Source: UBA9676 sp036522155
GTDB taxonomy: Bacteria > Actinomycetota > Actinomycetes > Streptosporangiales > Streptosporangiaceae
NCBI GenBank assembly: GCA_036522155.1
Contig: DATDGI010000402.1
Coordinates: 1-21,330, forward strand
DNA length: 21,330 bases
Direction of reading: 5' to 3'
Shown here: positions 1-8,700 of the stretch, in pieces
Layout of the letters: each line of letters opens with the position of its first letter
Position numbering within the stretch: the first letter of the stretch is position 1
Program-made: the position numbers and the translations under genes
The notes under the pieces: generated by a model
What the model was told of the DNA's origin: nothing
What the model saw: the letters and a program-made list of their open reading frames with translations, nothing else
The model's database searches: none

Positions 1-123
1 TGGTACCTCCGGTACATTCTGGGCCACTGGCAGATCAGGCTGAAATTCTCTCACGCACAGGACATCGGCGCTGGCCACTCGGCAGCCTGCGCTGGTGCTT
101 GCCTGCCGCCAGCTACCCAGAGC

Positions 124-146
124 CCACGGGCGGCCGCCGTCCGTGG
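124..146 (-). terminator. GC-rich inverted repeat after the nucleotidyltransferase gene
   Basis: Two 10-base arms (124-133 and 137-146) flank a 3-base loop. Read on the minus strand, 9 of 10 arm positions pair, with one A/C mismatch. The repeat begins 11 bases downstream of the stop codon at 158-160. There is no clear U-tract, so a GC hairpin terminator of the kind often seen in actinomycetes is an inference from position and symmetry. I see nothing else in bases 1-157. Confidence 0.5.
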
Positions 147-157
147 CACCGGGGGCC

Positions 158-2656
158 TTAGCCGCCCGCCTGCTCCGCGACCGCGGCCCATTCGTCGAGC
201 AGCGCCTGGGCCGAGTCGGCGTCCGCGCCTTCGGCCCACAGATGGGTGACCGCGTCCTCGGGGTCGGGCAGCACGAGCACCCACCCGCCGTCCGGCTCGA
301 CCACCCTCACCCCGTCGGTGGTGTCCATCACCCGGCCGGCCGCCGCTTCCACCACGGTCCGCATGACGCTGCCCTTGGCCGCCCACGGGGTCGGCATCGA
401 GCGCTTGAGCAGATGCGCTTTGGGGATCCGGGCGTCGATCTGGCTGAGTGTCATCCGGGTGCGCGCGACCAGCCCGAGCAGCCGGACGAAGGCGGCGATG
501 CCATCCAGGTTCCGGCTGAACTCGGGCACGACGAACCCGCCCCGGCCATCCGCCGCGAAGATGACGTCATCGGCCGCGGTCGCCTCGGTGAGGCCGTGCA
601 GCGAGGTCGGCGTCCAGGTCACGTCCACGCCGTGAAACCGGCACACCTTCTGGGCGACCCGGGTCGTGGTGACCGGCAGCGCCACCCGGCCCTTCCGCCG
701 CTCGGACGCGATCAGGTCCAGCACGACCAGCAGCGCCCGGTCGTCGCTGACCATCGCACCGTTGTCGTCGACGAGCTGGATGCGCTCGCCAACCTGGTCG
801 AACCGCACCCCGAAGGTGGCACGGGCGGAGGCCACCAGCTCCGACAGCCGCTGCATGCCGGCCCGGCTCTGGGCCAGGCTCTGGGTGGGTGACGCCTCGT
901 CGAGCCGGTTGTTGACGGTGAGCACGTCCACCCCGATCCGGCCGAGCAGGCCGGGCAGCACCAGCGAGGCGGTGCCGCCGGCGCAGTCGACCACGACCTT
1001 CAGGGCCGCCTCCCGTACCCCGGTCATGTCGACGGACCGCAGCAGCTCGGCCGCGTACGACTCGACCACCCGCGGCGGGTAGCTCAGCTCGGCGATCTCA
1101 CCGGGGAAGGCGCGGCGGTACTCCTGCCGGGAGAACACCCGCTCCAGCTTGCGCGCCGCCGCCTGGGACAGCTCGGTGCCGCGCTGGTCGAGAAAGATGA
1201 TGTCGACCGACTGCGGATCGCCCGGGGTAGTGCGGAACGCGATGCCGCCGCTGCATTCCCCGCGCGCGGTATGGAACCTCGCCAACGGCAGCGGCTGGGC
1301 CTCCAGATCCACCACGTTGATGGCGGTGGCGTTGAGCGCCCCCTGCACCGCGCGCTTGAGCGCCCGGGCCGCCCGGGAGGCGTCACGGGAGGTGGTGACC
1401 ACCGAGCCCTTCCTGAGCGTGGTGGCATAGGCGCTGGCCAGCCGGACACACAGTTCCGGGGTGATCTCGACGTTGACCACCCCGGACACGCCGCGCGGGC
1501 CGAACAGGGTGCGCTGCCCCCGCGACTCCCAGATGACGCTGGTGTTGACGACCGCGCCGGCCTCGATGGTCTTGAACGGGTAGACCTTCACCCCGGCGGA
1601 CAGGTACGCCTCGGCCTCGATCAGGCATTCGTCCCCGACGACGGCGCCTTCCTCGATCCGGACCGAGCTCATCACGTCGGTGTTCTTGCCGACCACGCAG
1701 CCGCGCAGGGTGGTGCCCTGGCCGACGTAGACGTTGTTGTGCACCACCGCGCGGTGCAGGAAGGCGCCCTCCCGCACCACCACGTTGCTGCCGACGGTGG
1801 TGAACTCGCGCAACTGCGCACCCGCCTCGATCTTGGCGTAGTCGCCGATGCACAGCGGGCCGGCCAGCACCGCCTCGGGGTCCACTTCGGCGTCCTCGGA
1901 CACCCACACCCCGGGTGACACCTCGAAGCCGTCGATCTCCACGTCGACCTTGCCGGACAGCGCGTCCGCCTGGGCCTTCAGGTAGCTCTCATGCGACCCG
2001 ACGTCCTCCCAGTACCCGTCGGTGATCCAGCCGTACAGCGGCGCGCCGGACTTGAGCAGCTGGGGGAAGATGTCGGCGGACCAGTCGGCCGGGATGCCGG
2101 CCGGGATCTCGGCCAGCACCTCCGGTTCCATCACGTAGATGCCGGTGTTCACGGTGTCGGAGAACACCTGGCCCCAGGTGGGCTTCTCCAGGAAGCGCTG
2201 GATCCGCCCGTCCTCGCCCACGATGATGATGCCGAACTCCAGCGGGTTCGGCACCCGGGTCAGACCGACCGTGACCAGTGCGCCCTGCTTCTTGTGGAAC
2301 TTCACCATGGCGGACAGGTCGATGTCGGTCAGCGCATCTCCGGAGATCACCAGGAACGGCCCGGACCGCAGCCCGTCCTCGGCGTTCTTCACGCTGCCGG
2401 CCGTCCCCAGCGGGGTCTCCTCGGTGGCGTAGGTGAGGCTCATCCCCACGTCCTCGCCGTCACCGAAGTAGTTGCGCACCAGCGAGGCCAGGAACTGGAC
2501 GGTAACCACGGTCTCGGCGAAGCCGTGCCGCTTGAGCAACCGCAGCACGTGCTCCATGATCGGCTTGTTGACCACCGGCAGCAGCGGCTTGGGCTGGTTG
2601 GCGGTCATCGGGCGCAGCCGGGTGCCCTCCCCGCCCGCCATCACCACTGCCTTCAC
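158..2656 (-). CDS. Mannose-1-phosphate guanylyltransferase-type nucleotidyltransferase with beta-helix and degenerate phosphomannomutase domain
   Basis: This 832-residue protein starts with GTG, which overlaps the TGA of the upstream gene (GTGA). Residues 1-235 are a sugar-phosphate nucleotidyltransferase: the activation motif GGEGTRLRP is at 8-16, PKPLLP follows at 22-27, and an acidic SGDALTD metal site is at 105-111. Residues 250-375 look like hexapeptide left-handed beta-helix repeats. Residues 380-832 align by eye to phosphomannomutase/phosphoglucomutase, but the key motifs are lost. The serine loop TASHNP reads FRTTPGDP (474-481), the metal loop DGDxDR reads FDQVGER (619-625), the sugar loop GExSGH reads DGRGGF (703-708), and the phosphate loop near 795 lacks SGTEP. 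The first domain likely makes GDP-mannose or a related nucleotide sugar for glycans or glycolipids. The last domain is probably structural or regulatory. Which sugar and nucleotide it uses cannot be read from the sequence. Confidence 0.88.
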   Translation of the reverse strand: MKAVVMAGGEGTRLRPMTANQPKPLLPVVNKPIMEHVLRLLKRHGFAETVVTVQFLASLVRNYFGDGEDVGMSLTYATEETPLGTAGSVKNAEDGLRSGPFLVISGDALTDIDLSAMVKFHKKQGALVTVGLTRVPNPLEFGIIIVGEDGRIQRFLEKPTWGQVFSDTVNTGIYVMEPEVLAEIPAGIPADWSADIFPQLLKSGAPLYGWITDGYWEDVGSHESYLKAQADALSGKVDVEIDGFEVSPGVWVSEDAEVDPEAVLAGPLCIGDYAKIEAGAQLREFTTVGSNVVVREGAFLHRAVVHNNVYVGQGTTLRGCVVGKNTDVMSSVRIEEGAVVGDECLIEAEAYLSAGVKVYPFKTIEAGAVVNTSVIWESRGQRTLFGPRGVSGVVNVEITPELCVRLASAYATTLRKGSVVTTSRDASRAARALKRAVQGALNATAINVVDLEAQPLPLARFHTARGECSGGIAFRTTPGDPQSVDIIFLDQRGTELSQAAARKLERVFSRQEYRRAFPGEIAELSYPPRVVESYAAELLRSVDMTGVREAALKVVVDCAGGTASLVLPGLLGRIGVDVLTVNNRLDEASPTQSLAQSRAGMQRLSELVASARATFGVRFDQVGERIQLVDDNGAMVSDDRALLVVLDLIASERRKGRVALPVTTTRVAQKVCRFHGVDVTWTPTSLHGLTEATAADDVIFAADGRGGFVVPEFSRNLDGIAAFVRLLGLVARTRMTLSQIDARIPKAHLLKRSMPTPWAAKGSVMRTVVEAAAGRVMDTTDGVRVVEPDGGWVLVLPDPEDAVTHLWAEGADADSAQALLDEWAAVAEQAGG

Positions 2657-3312
2657 CGGCGACCCGTCTCCCTTTCACTGGGCGGCGCGTTTCCCATCAT
2701 TTCACCGTGACCCCGGACCAGCCCGGCCGTCTGCCGCAGGTACAGGGCCGCGGCCCACCAGTACAGGGCACTTCCCCAGATCGCGAATGCCCAACCGATG
2801 ATCCGCGCGGCCAGTGCCAGCGTCCCGGTGTGGTCGCCCAGGAAGAGCAGCGGGAACGCGTACAGCAGGCACAAGGTGGCGGCCTTGCCGACCAGGCTGA
2901 CCTGGAGCGGGCCGTACCCGTGCCGGCGCAGCACCAGCAGGGCGGCGCCCAGCACCAGTTCCCTGGCCACCAGCAGTCCCACCAGCCACCACGGGATGAT
3001 GGCCCGGACCGCCAGGCCGACCACGGTGGCGGCGATGTAGAGCCGGTCGGCGGCCGGGTCGAGCACCTGCCCGAGCCGGCTCTGCTGGTTCCAGGCCCGG
3101 GCGATCTTGCCGTCCAGCCAGTCGGACAGGCCCGCCGCGATCAGCAGGCCGACCGCCCAGCCGTCCGCCTTCGGGCCGAGCACCAGCCACAGGAACACCG
3201 GCACCCCGGCCAGCCGGGCCATGCTGATCGCGTTCGGCACGGTGAGGATGCGGCCCTGGTCGTCCGTGGGCGCGGCAGTGCCGGCTGTCGCCCCGCCGTC
3301 GGCTCGCGCCAC
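2653..3312 (-). CDS. CDP-alcohol phosphatidyltransferase, probable cardiolipin synthase
   Basis: This 219-residue integral membrane enzyme starts with GTG, preceded by an AGGGGG ribosome-binding site. The full CDP-alcohol phosphotransferase signature is visible: D64, D67-G68-x2-A71-R72-x8-G81-x3-D85-x3-D89. These aspartates bind the metal and CDP-diacylglycerol. About five or six hydrophobic segments span the rest of the chain. The family displaces CMP from CDP-diacylglycerol with an alcohol such as phosphatidylglycerol, glycerol-phosphate or inositol-phosphate. From memory, Streptomyces carries a CDP-alcohol-type cardiolipin synthase beside a long ManC-like protein, the same arrangement as here, so cardiolipin synthase is my best guess. 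PgsA-type phosphatidylglycerophosphate synthase remains possible. The four-base overlap with the downstream nucleotidyltransferase implies co-translation. Confidence 0.85.
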   Translation of the reverse strand: MARADGGATAGTAAPTDDQGRILTVPNAISMARLAGVPVFLWLVLGPKADGWAVGLLIAAGLSDWLDGKIARAWNQQSRLGQVLDPAADRLYIAATVVGLAVRAIIPWWLVGLLVARELVLGAALLVLRRHGYGPLQVSLVGKAATLCLLYAFPLLFLGDHTGTLALAARIIGWAFAIWGSALYWWAAALYLRQTAGLVRGHGEMMGNAPPSERETGRR

Positions 3313-3452
3313 CGTGGACGCCCCCTTGCTCGCTGCTCGCTGCCGACCCTACCGGCACCAGGTAAACCGTTCCGTCGGCACGCCCAGGACCGACGCGAGC
3401 AGGCCAGCGTGGATCCCGGACAGATCCGGCCGATGAACAAACAGGACCATCC

Positions 3453-5147
3453 ATGCGGATGCAACAATCACCCGGGGAGCCCAAAGGCACGGACGAACAA
3501 ATGACGATGCGAGCGCGTGGCGGCCCGCCCGCTCACGCAGACTCAGCGTTACTGGCCCACGCCGCGCCAGCTCCCCGGTGGCGCTCCCGGGTGCTGACGG
3601 CCTCCGCGCTGCTGCTCGTGGCCGCCGGGCTTTCCCTCTGCTATGTCACCGTATCCCGGACGGCACCGGTCACCTCCGATGGCGCGGGCAACGCCCTGCA
3701 GGCATGGAGCATGCTGCGCGGAAACTGGCTGCTGCATGGCTGGTGGCTGTCAGACGTCTCGTTCTACACGACCGAACTGCCCGAGTACATGCTCATCGAG
3801 ACGGTACGCGGCCTCAGACCAGACGTGGTGCATGTGGCGGCGGGCCTCACCTACACACTGCTGGTGCTCGGCGCGGCCTGGCTGGCCAGAGGGCGGGCGG
3901 CTGGCTGGCCCGCGATCGCCCGGATGCTGCTGGCGGGCGGCATCATGCTCGCCCCGCAGGCAGCCGGGGTGCGCGTGCTCATGCTCGCTCCCGATCACGT
4001 CGGCTCCGCCGTGCCGGTGCTGGCCGTGCTGCTGCTGCTGGACCGGGCACCGCCACGCTGGTGGGTGCCCACGCTCACCGGGGTAGTGCTGACCTACGGG
4101 CTGGTGGCGGACAAAGTGCTTGCGGTCACGGCGGTGCTGCCGCTGCTGGCGATATGCGCCGGGCGTGTCTGCTACGGCACGGTGCGCCGCCAGCCACTGC
4201 GGTCCCGCTGGCTGGAACTCTCGCTCGCCGTCGCCGCCGTCGCCGCCGTCGGGCTCGCCAGCGCAATTCTCGCCGTCATCGCCGCCCACGGCGGGTTCAC
4301 GGTCTGGCCGGTCAGGGCCAGGCTGGTGCCATGGCCGCGGCTGCTGGCGCACCTCAATATGATCCCTCAGGGGCTGGCGCTGCTGTTCGGGGCGAGCGCG
4401 GCGAGCCACACCGCGGCGCTTACCCGCGGCCTGGCGCTGCTGCACCTGGCCGGGCTCGGCCTGGCGATCTGGGGGGTGGGTGCCGCGCTCTGGCGGTTCC
4501 GGCGGTTGAGCCTCGTCGACCAGCTACTCGTGGCTGCGGTGCTGATCAACCTGCTCGCGTACATCCTTCTCACCCCGGGCGACCGGCCGTACTCGGCCAG
4601 GATCTACAGCGCGGTGCTGCCGCTGTCCGCCGCACTGGCCGGGCGGATGGCGGGGAGACGGCTGCTGTCAGCCCGGCTGGCACCGGTGACGGCCGCGGTT
4701 CTCGCTGGCTACGTCCTGAGCCTCGCGACCGTCATGTCGGCACCTGCCGCGCCGCCCCCGCATGCGCGCCTCACCCGCTGGCTGCTAGTCCACCATCTGC
4801 ACTATGGCCTGGGCGGGTACGGGACTGGCAACGCCACGACGTTGGCTACCGGTAATCACGTCCAGGTCGTCGTCGTGGTGTTCCGCGGCGGCCGCTGTTA
4901 CCCCCTGCAGTGGGAAGCGCAGGCGCCCGGCTATGACGCCCGGCTGCATGACGCGACCTTCATCGTGCAGGTCTGGCCCGCCACTACCATCCGCAGCGTT
5001 TTCGGCACCCCCGACCGCGTCTACCACGTCGGTGCGGTGAGAGTGCTTGTCTGGGACGAGAACCTGCTGAAAGAGGTCCAGCCGGCCTCATCACGGCCCG
5101 GTCACGGCGCCCCTCGTCCACCACCCCTTGCTCCCCGTGGCGTATGA
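3453..5147 (+). CDS. Polytopic membrane protein, GT-C glycosyltransferase-like, function unknown
   Basis: The protein has 564 residues, with AGGA six bases before the ATG. A second ATG at 3501 would drop 16 residues. After a polar, proline-rich N-terminus there are roughly ten to twelve hydrophobic segments between residues 47 and 430 (for example 47-68, 128-146, 180-197, 222-240, 255-278, 327-347, 356-374, 408-430). A soluble C-terminal domain covers about 440-564. The first extracytoplasmic loop holds acidic residues (D76; D101 and E108 within DVSFYTTELPEY), the place where GT-C lipid-linked glycosyltransferases keep their catalytic acid. That suggests a membrane sugar transferase, but I recognise no specific family. 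It stands alone, divergent from the phosphatidyltransferase and convergent with the P450. Its codons look slightly less GC-biased than its neighbours'. The 140 bp in front of it shows no clear promoter to me. Confidence 0.72.
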   Translation: MRMQQSPGEPKGTDEQMTMRARGGPPAHADSALLAHAAPAPRWRSRVLTASALLLVAAGLSLCYVTVSRTAPVTSDGAGNALQAWSMLRGNWLLHGWWLSDVSFYTTELPEYMLIETVRGLRPDVVHVAAGLTYTLLVLGAAWLARGRAAGWPAIARMLLAGGIMLAPQAAGVRVLMLAPDHVGSAVPVLAVLLLLDRAPPRWWVPTLTGVVLTYGLVADKVLAVTAVLPLLAICAGRVCYGTVRRQPLRSRWLELSLAVAAVAAVGLASAILAVIAAHGGFTVWPVRARLVPWPRLLAHLNMIPQGLALLFGASAASHTAALTRGLALLHLAGLGLAIWGVGAALWRFRRLSLVDQLLVAAVLINLLAYILLTPGDRPYSARIYSAVLPLSAALAGRMAGRRLLSARLAPVTAAVLAGYVLSLATVMSAPAAPPPHARLTRWLLVHHLHYGLGGYGTGNATTLATGNHVQVVVVVFRGGRCYPLQWEAQAPGYDARLHDATFIVQVWPATTIRSVFGTPDRVYHVGAVRVLVWDENLLKEVQPASSRPGHGAPRPPPLAPRGV

Positions 5148-5185
5148 ACAGGGCGGACAGCACCAGCCCGGTCCAAAGCCGGTGA

Positions 5186-6406
5186 TCAGCCGGACCAGCG
5201 CAGGGGGAGCCGCTCGATGCCGTAGATGCCCTCCACGCCGCCGAGTTCCGGCTCACCGTCCAGGGCCAGGCCGGGCATCCTGGGCACCAGGAAGGCCAGC
5301 GCCTCTTCCAGTTCGGCCCGGGCCAGGTTGGCGCCCAGGCAGTAGTGCGGGCCGGCCCCGAAGGTGAGCAGCCGCTCCTCCCGGCTGACCGTGATGTCGA
5401 ACCGCTCGTCGCCGCCGGGGCCGTCGGCCGGCCGGCCGTCCGCGCGTTCCCGGTTGGCCCGCTCGGCGCAGACGGCCACGATGGTGCCCGGCGGGAACAC
5501 CACGCCGCGGTGCTCAAGCCGGGCGGTGCAGATGCGGGCGGTGAACGGGGTCACCGGCTCGAACCGCAGCACCTCGGTGACTGCCTGCGGAATCAGTTCC
5601 GGGTGCTCGGCGAGCAGCGCCCACTGGGCCGGGTGCCCGGCGAACAGCCGCAGGCCGTGCGCGAGCTGGCTCTGGGCCGTGTCGATCCCGCCCGCGAGCA
5701 CGTTCAGCACCAGATTGACGCATTCGGGATGGGACAGCCGGTCGCCTTCGGCCCGCGCGGCCAGCAGCCCGGACAGCAGATCCCCGGCCGGGGTGGCGGC
5801 CCGCTCCGCCAGCAGCGCCTCCACATAGTCATACAGTTCCGCGGTCGCCTGCTCGATCCGGGCCAGGTCGCTGGCCAGCGCCCGGATGTCGAACTGCTGC
5901 TGCACCCAGTGCGACCACTCGTGCAGCCGGGGCGCGTCCCGCTCGGGCGCGCCCAGCACCGCCGCCATGATCAGCGAAGGGTAGGGCTTGGCCAGCGCGC
6001 CGACGAACTCGGCCGAGGTGGCGGGCTGCAGGATCGCCCACAGCCGGTCCAGCAGGTCCCGCATGACGGGCCGCCAGGCCTCGGCCGCGCTCGGGCTGAG
6101 CGCGGGCCCGACCAGGGCCCGCAGCCGGCGGTGCCGCAGGCCGGTCAGGTTGAGGATGTTCGCGTCGATCTGCTCACGCAGCCGGCCCCCGGTGACGCCG
6201 AACAGGTCGGCGATCTCCCGGCCGGGGAACGCGGTCCCCTTGGAGCGCAGGAAGAACTCGCCGGCCTCGCGGTCGAGCACGACATACGACAGCTGGGCCG
6301 TGGCCAGCCAGCCCTGGCTGCGCACCTGGGCCAGCCGCTGGTGATAGACCTCTCCGGTCAGGTCGTCGGCCAGGTAGTCGAACACGGGCAGGTCGAGTTC
6401 GGTCAC
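5186..6406 (-). CDS. Cytochrome P450
   Basis: About 406 residues if translation begins at the GTG at 6406. GTG at 6415 and TTG at 6490 (434 residues, overlapping the thiolase) are alternatives, and none has a convincing ribosome-binding site. P450 hallmarks are clear, numbered from 6406: I-helix AGGIDT (239-244) with the acid-alcohol pair, K-helix ExxR in EVLR (278-281), and the haem loop FGAGPHYCLG (349-358) with cysteine 356 as iron ligand. There is no membrane anchor, so it is a soluble bacterial class I enzyme that needs ferredoxin and ferredoxin reductase, neither of which is present here. It is the last gene of the polyamine/ACP run, 46 bases after the thiolase stop, and probably hydroxylates an intermediate or the product. 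The substrate is unknown. Confidence 0.93.
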   Translation of the reverse strand: MTELDLPVFDYLADDLTGEVYHQRLAQVRSQGWLATAQLSYVVLDREAGEFFLRSKGTAFPGREIADLFGVTGGRLREQIDANILNLTGLRHRRLRALVGPALSPSAAEAWRPVMRDLLDRLWAILQPATSAEFVGALAKPYPSLIMAAVLGAPERDAPRLHEWSHWVQQQFDIRALASDLARIEQATAELYDYVEALLAERAATPAGDLLSGLLAARAEGDRLSHPECVNLVLNVLAGGIDTAQSQLAHGLRLFAGHPAQWALLAEHPELIPQAVTEVLRFEPVTPFTARICTARLEHRGVVFPPGTIVAVCAERANRERADGRPADGPGGDERFDITVSREERLLTFGAGPHYCLGANLARAELEEALAFLVPRMPGLALDGEPELGGVEGIYGIERLPLRWSG

Positions 6407-6452
6407 GTTCGGCACGAACAGGAATGTACCCAGCGCGGGTGTCCGTGCGCCG

Positions 6453-7637
6453 TCAGGCGGCTTCCCAGAAGGTGGCGATGCCCTGGCCAACGCCGATACA
6501 CATGCTGGCCGCGCCCCGGGTGCCGCCGCGGCGGCGCAGCTCGTGCAGCAGGGTGGTGGTAAGCCGGGCGCCCGAGCAGCCGAGCGGGTGGCCGATGGCG
6601 ATCGCCCCGCCGTTCACGTTCACCCGGTCGGGGTCCAGTTTGAGCTCGTCGGCCACGGCCACGGCCTGGGCCGCGAACGCCTCGTTCAGTTCGATCAGGT
6701 CGAGGCTGTCGAGCGGCCAGCCGGTCCTGGCGAGCACCTTGCCCATTGCCGGGACCGGCCCGATGCCCATGTAGTCGGGGTGGACGCCGGCCGCGGCGGT
6801 GGTCACGTAACGGGCCAGCGGGCTGGCCCCGGCCCCGGCCAGGGCGCGCTCCGAGGCGAGCAGCACGCAGGCCGCCCCGTCGTTGAGCGGTGAGGAGTTG
6901 CCGCCGGTCACGGTGCCACCCGGGCGGAACGCGGGCCGCTTGGCCGCCAGTTCGGCCATCGTCAGGTCGCCCCTGACGCCTTCGTCGTGGGCCAGGGTGC
7001 CGGACCCGGTTTCCACCGGCACGATCTCGCCGCCAAACCGGCCGTCCCGCTGGGCCTGCGCCGCCCGCTGATGGCTGCGCAGCGCGAACTCATCCTGGCG
7101 TTCGCGGCTGACCCGGTAACGCTCGGCCACGTTCTCGGCGGTCGCGCCCAGGCTGACCGGCGGGTCGAGCTCGGCCATCCGCGGGCTCACCAGCCGCCAC
7201 CCCAGCCGGGTGTCGGCCACCCCGGCCTCCCGCGGGAACGGCTCGGACGCCCGCGGCAGCACGAACGGCGCCCGGGTCATCGATTCGGTGCCGCCCGCCA
7301 GGCAGATGTCGGCCTCGCCGGCAGCGATCATCCGGGCGGCCCCGGCGATCGCCTCCATCCCGGACCCGCACAGCCGGTTGAGCGTCGCCCCGGGCACCTC
7401 CACCGGCAGGCCGGCCAGCAGCACGCCCATCCGGGCCACGTTCCGGTTGTCCTCGCCCGCCTGGTTGGCCGCGCCCCAGTAGACGTCGTCGATCCGGGCC
7501 GGGTCCAGCCACGGGTGGCGGGCCATCATCGCCGCGATGACCTCGGCGGTCAGGTGGTCTGGCCGGGCCCCGGCCAGCGCCCCCTTGATCTTCCCGACGC
7601 CGGTCCGGCACGCATCGATCGCGAACACCGCCGCCAT
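6453..7637 (-). CDS. Type I thiolase (acetyl-CoA C-acyltransferase family)
   Basis: The protein has 394 residues, the usual thiolase length. The ATG at 7637 is chosen because GGAGGT lies four bases upstream and the sequence MAAVFAIDACRTG is a typical thiolase start; the open frame continues further but looks non-coding there. The catalytic residues are intact: nucleophile C90 in NRLCGSGMEA, H350 in GGAIAIGHPLG, and C380 in CIGVGQG. The family either cleaves 3-ketoacyl-CoA or condenses two acyl-CoAs. Degradative and biosynthetic members cannot be separated by eye. No hydratase or hydroxyacyl-CoA dehydrogenase is adjacent, so a complete beta-oxidation cassette is not here. Its place between the phosphopantetheinyl transferase (38 bp gap) and the P450 suggests it supplies or trims an acyl group for this pathway. 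Confidence 0.93.
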   Translation of the reverse strand: MAAVFAIDACRTGVGKIKGALAGARPDHLTAEVIAAMMARHPWLDPARIDDVYWGAANQAGEDNRNVARMGVLLAGLPVEVPGATLNRLCGSGMEAIAGAARMIAAGEADICLAGGTESMTRAPFVLPRASEPFPREAGVADTRLGWRLVSPRMAELDPPVSLGATAENVAERYRVSRERQDEFALRSHQRAAQAQRDGRFGGEIVPVETGSGTLAHDEGVRGDLTMAELAAKRPAFRPGGTVTGGNSSPLNDGAACVLLASERALAGAGASPLARYVTTAAAGVHPDYMGIGPVPAMGKVLARTGWPLDSLDLIELNEAFAAQAVAVADELKLDPDRVNVNGGAIAIGHPLGCSGARLTTTLLHELRRRGGTRGAASMCIGVGQGIATFWEAA

Positions 7638-7675
7638 GGCCACCTCCGTGCGCCTGTCCCGGTCTGGCTCCGAGA

Positions 7676-8431
7676 TTAACCGGGCCCGGCCGGGCCGACC
7701 ATGGCCCGCGGGGTGACCGCGGTCACCGGCCCGGGGCCGGCCAGCGCCAGCGCGGCCTGGTAGCCCGGCGGGGCGGCCAGCGCGCGCAGCGAGCACCCGC
7801 GCACGCGGCGGATGGGCCCGGCATCCGCGCCGGGCGGCCGCACCCGCAGGCCGGTCAGCCCGTGCGCGATGCCCTCGCCGGTGCACTTGAGCACCGCCTC
7901 CGCCCGCACCCAGCAGCCGATAACCGCCCGGTGCCGGTCCGGCTCGGCCAGGGCGGCCAGGCCGGCGGCGTCACCGGGATGGAGCACGCCCGTCACCGGG
8001 CAGACGCAGCCGGGCCGGTCCCGTTCCACGTCGGCCCCGACCCGCCGGCTGGCCACGGCGATCAGCACCAGGTCGCCGGAGTGGGCGAGGGAGAAGCAGG
8101 GGGCCGCGCGGCCGCCCGGGCCGGGGCCGGGCCGCAGCACCGGCCTGCCCGCCGCCCGGCCGCAGCGGGGGCAGCGCTCCCGGCCGAACGACAGGTCCCC
8201 GGGCGCGGCTCCCAGGTACCCCGCGAGCACCTGCCGCAGCCGCACATGCGCCACCTCGAACCGGTGGCGGTCGGCGGCAAACAGCCGGGCCCGTGCCCGC
8301 TGCCGCTCTCCCGCATCCATAACGGCTGCGTCGGCTGGCCGCAGGATCTCCGCCCGGGCGTCGAACCACCACAGGTCCACCCCGGCCGGTGGCGGCAGCA
8401 CAGACCCGGGGACGGCGGGCTGGCCGGGCAT
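7676..8431 (-). CDS. 4'-phosphopantetheinyl transferase, Sfp type
   Basis: The protein has 251 residues. It moves the phosphopantetheine arm from CoA to a carrier-protein serine. The Sfp-type motifs are present: FSLAHSGDLVLIAVA (113-127) matches the family SHSGD segment, VGADVE (131-136) gives the magnesium ligands D134 and E136, and WVRAEAVLK (173-181) is the W-x3-E-A-x2-K motif with E177 and K181. A cysteine pair, CPRCG, at 87-91 is typical of many Sfp-like enzymes. Alanine replaces the usual isoleucine, valine or leucine in GxDxE, a mild change. Its ATG shares one base with the ACP stop codon (TGATG), so the two are translationally coupled, and that ACP is the obvious substrate. Confidence 0.9.
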   Translation of the reverse strand: MPGQPAVPGSVLPPPAGVDLWWFDARAEILRPADAAVMDAGERQRARARLFAADRHRFEVAHVRLRQVLAGYLGAAPGDLSFGRERCPRCGRAAGRPVLRPGPGPGGRAAPCFSLAHSGDLVLIAVASRRVGADVERDRPGCVCPVTGVLHPGDAAGLAALAEPDRHRAVIGCWVRAEAVLKCTGEGIAHGLTGLRVRPPGADAGPIRRVRGCSLRALAAPPGYQAALALAGPGPVTAVTPRAMVGPAGPG

Positions 8432-8700
8432 CAGCCGGCCGGCTCACGGCGGGCGGCGACGAACTCGGCCAGCGTGCCCAGCGTGGCCAGCGCGTCCAGG
8501 TTCAGGTCCTCACCGGCCACGTCCACCCCGAACCGCTGCTGGATTTCGCGCAGCAGCAGCGTGCCGGAGAGCGAGTCGAGCGCCACCGCCTCACCGAACA
8601 GCGAGGTGCCCGCCGGGATGGCCAGCATCTCGTCGCGGCCGGTGAGGGCGGCCAGGATGGCCCGCAGCTCGCCGGCGGTGGCGTCGGCGGCGGTGCTCAT
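8431..8700 (-). CDS. Free-standing acyl carrier protein
   Basis: The protein has 89 residues in a single carrier domain. The attachment motif is LDSLS (41-45), with S43 as the predicted phosphopantetheine site, followed by the helix-2 segment GTLLLREIQQRFGVDV typical of PKS/NRPS-type carriers. The start at 8700 is favoured because GGAG lies five bases upstream and its ATG overlaps the fkbH-like stop (ATGA). It sits between an FkbH-like glyceryl-loading enzyme and a phosphopantetheinyl transferase, so it most likely carries the C3 unit loaded by FkbH, as the small ACPs of methoxymalonyl-ACP cassettes do. No ketosynthase or acyltransferase domain is in the window. Confidence 0.9.
   Translation of the reverse strand: MSTAADATAGELRAILAALTGRDEMLAIPAGTSLFGEAVALDSLSGTLLLREIQQRFGVDVAGEDLNLDALATLGTLAEFVAARREPAG

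Noticed and set aside
1..157. Possible gene fragments at the left edge
   Set aside because: Short frames here give low-complexity proteins and continue antisense to the nucleotidyltransferase. Only the inverted repeat at 124-146 is supportable.
3578..4855. 425-codon plus-strand frame inside the membrane protein gene
   Set aside because: Arg/Gly/Ala-rich shadow. The other frame encodes coherent transmembrane helices with a good ribosome-binding site.
6407..6490. TTG start of the P450 inside the thiolase gene
   Set aside because: The extra 28 residues are Pro/Gly/Ala-rich and unlike P450 N-termini, and no ribosome-binding site is seen. It cannot be fully excluded.
7638..7886. Longer thiolase start
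   Set aside because: The extra sequence is non-thiolase-like and overlaps the PPTase gene. GGAGGT fixes the start at 7637.
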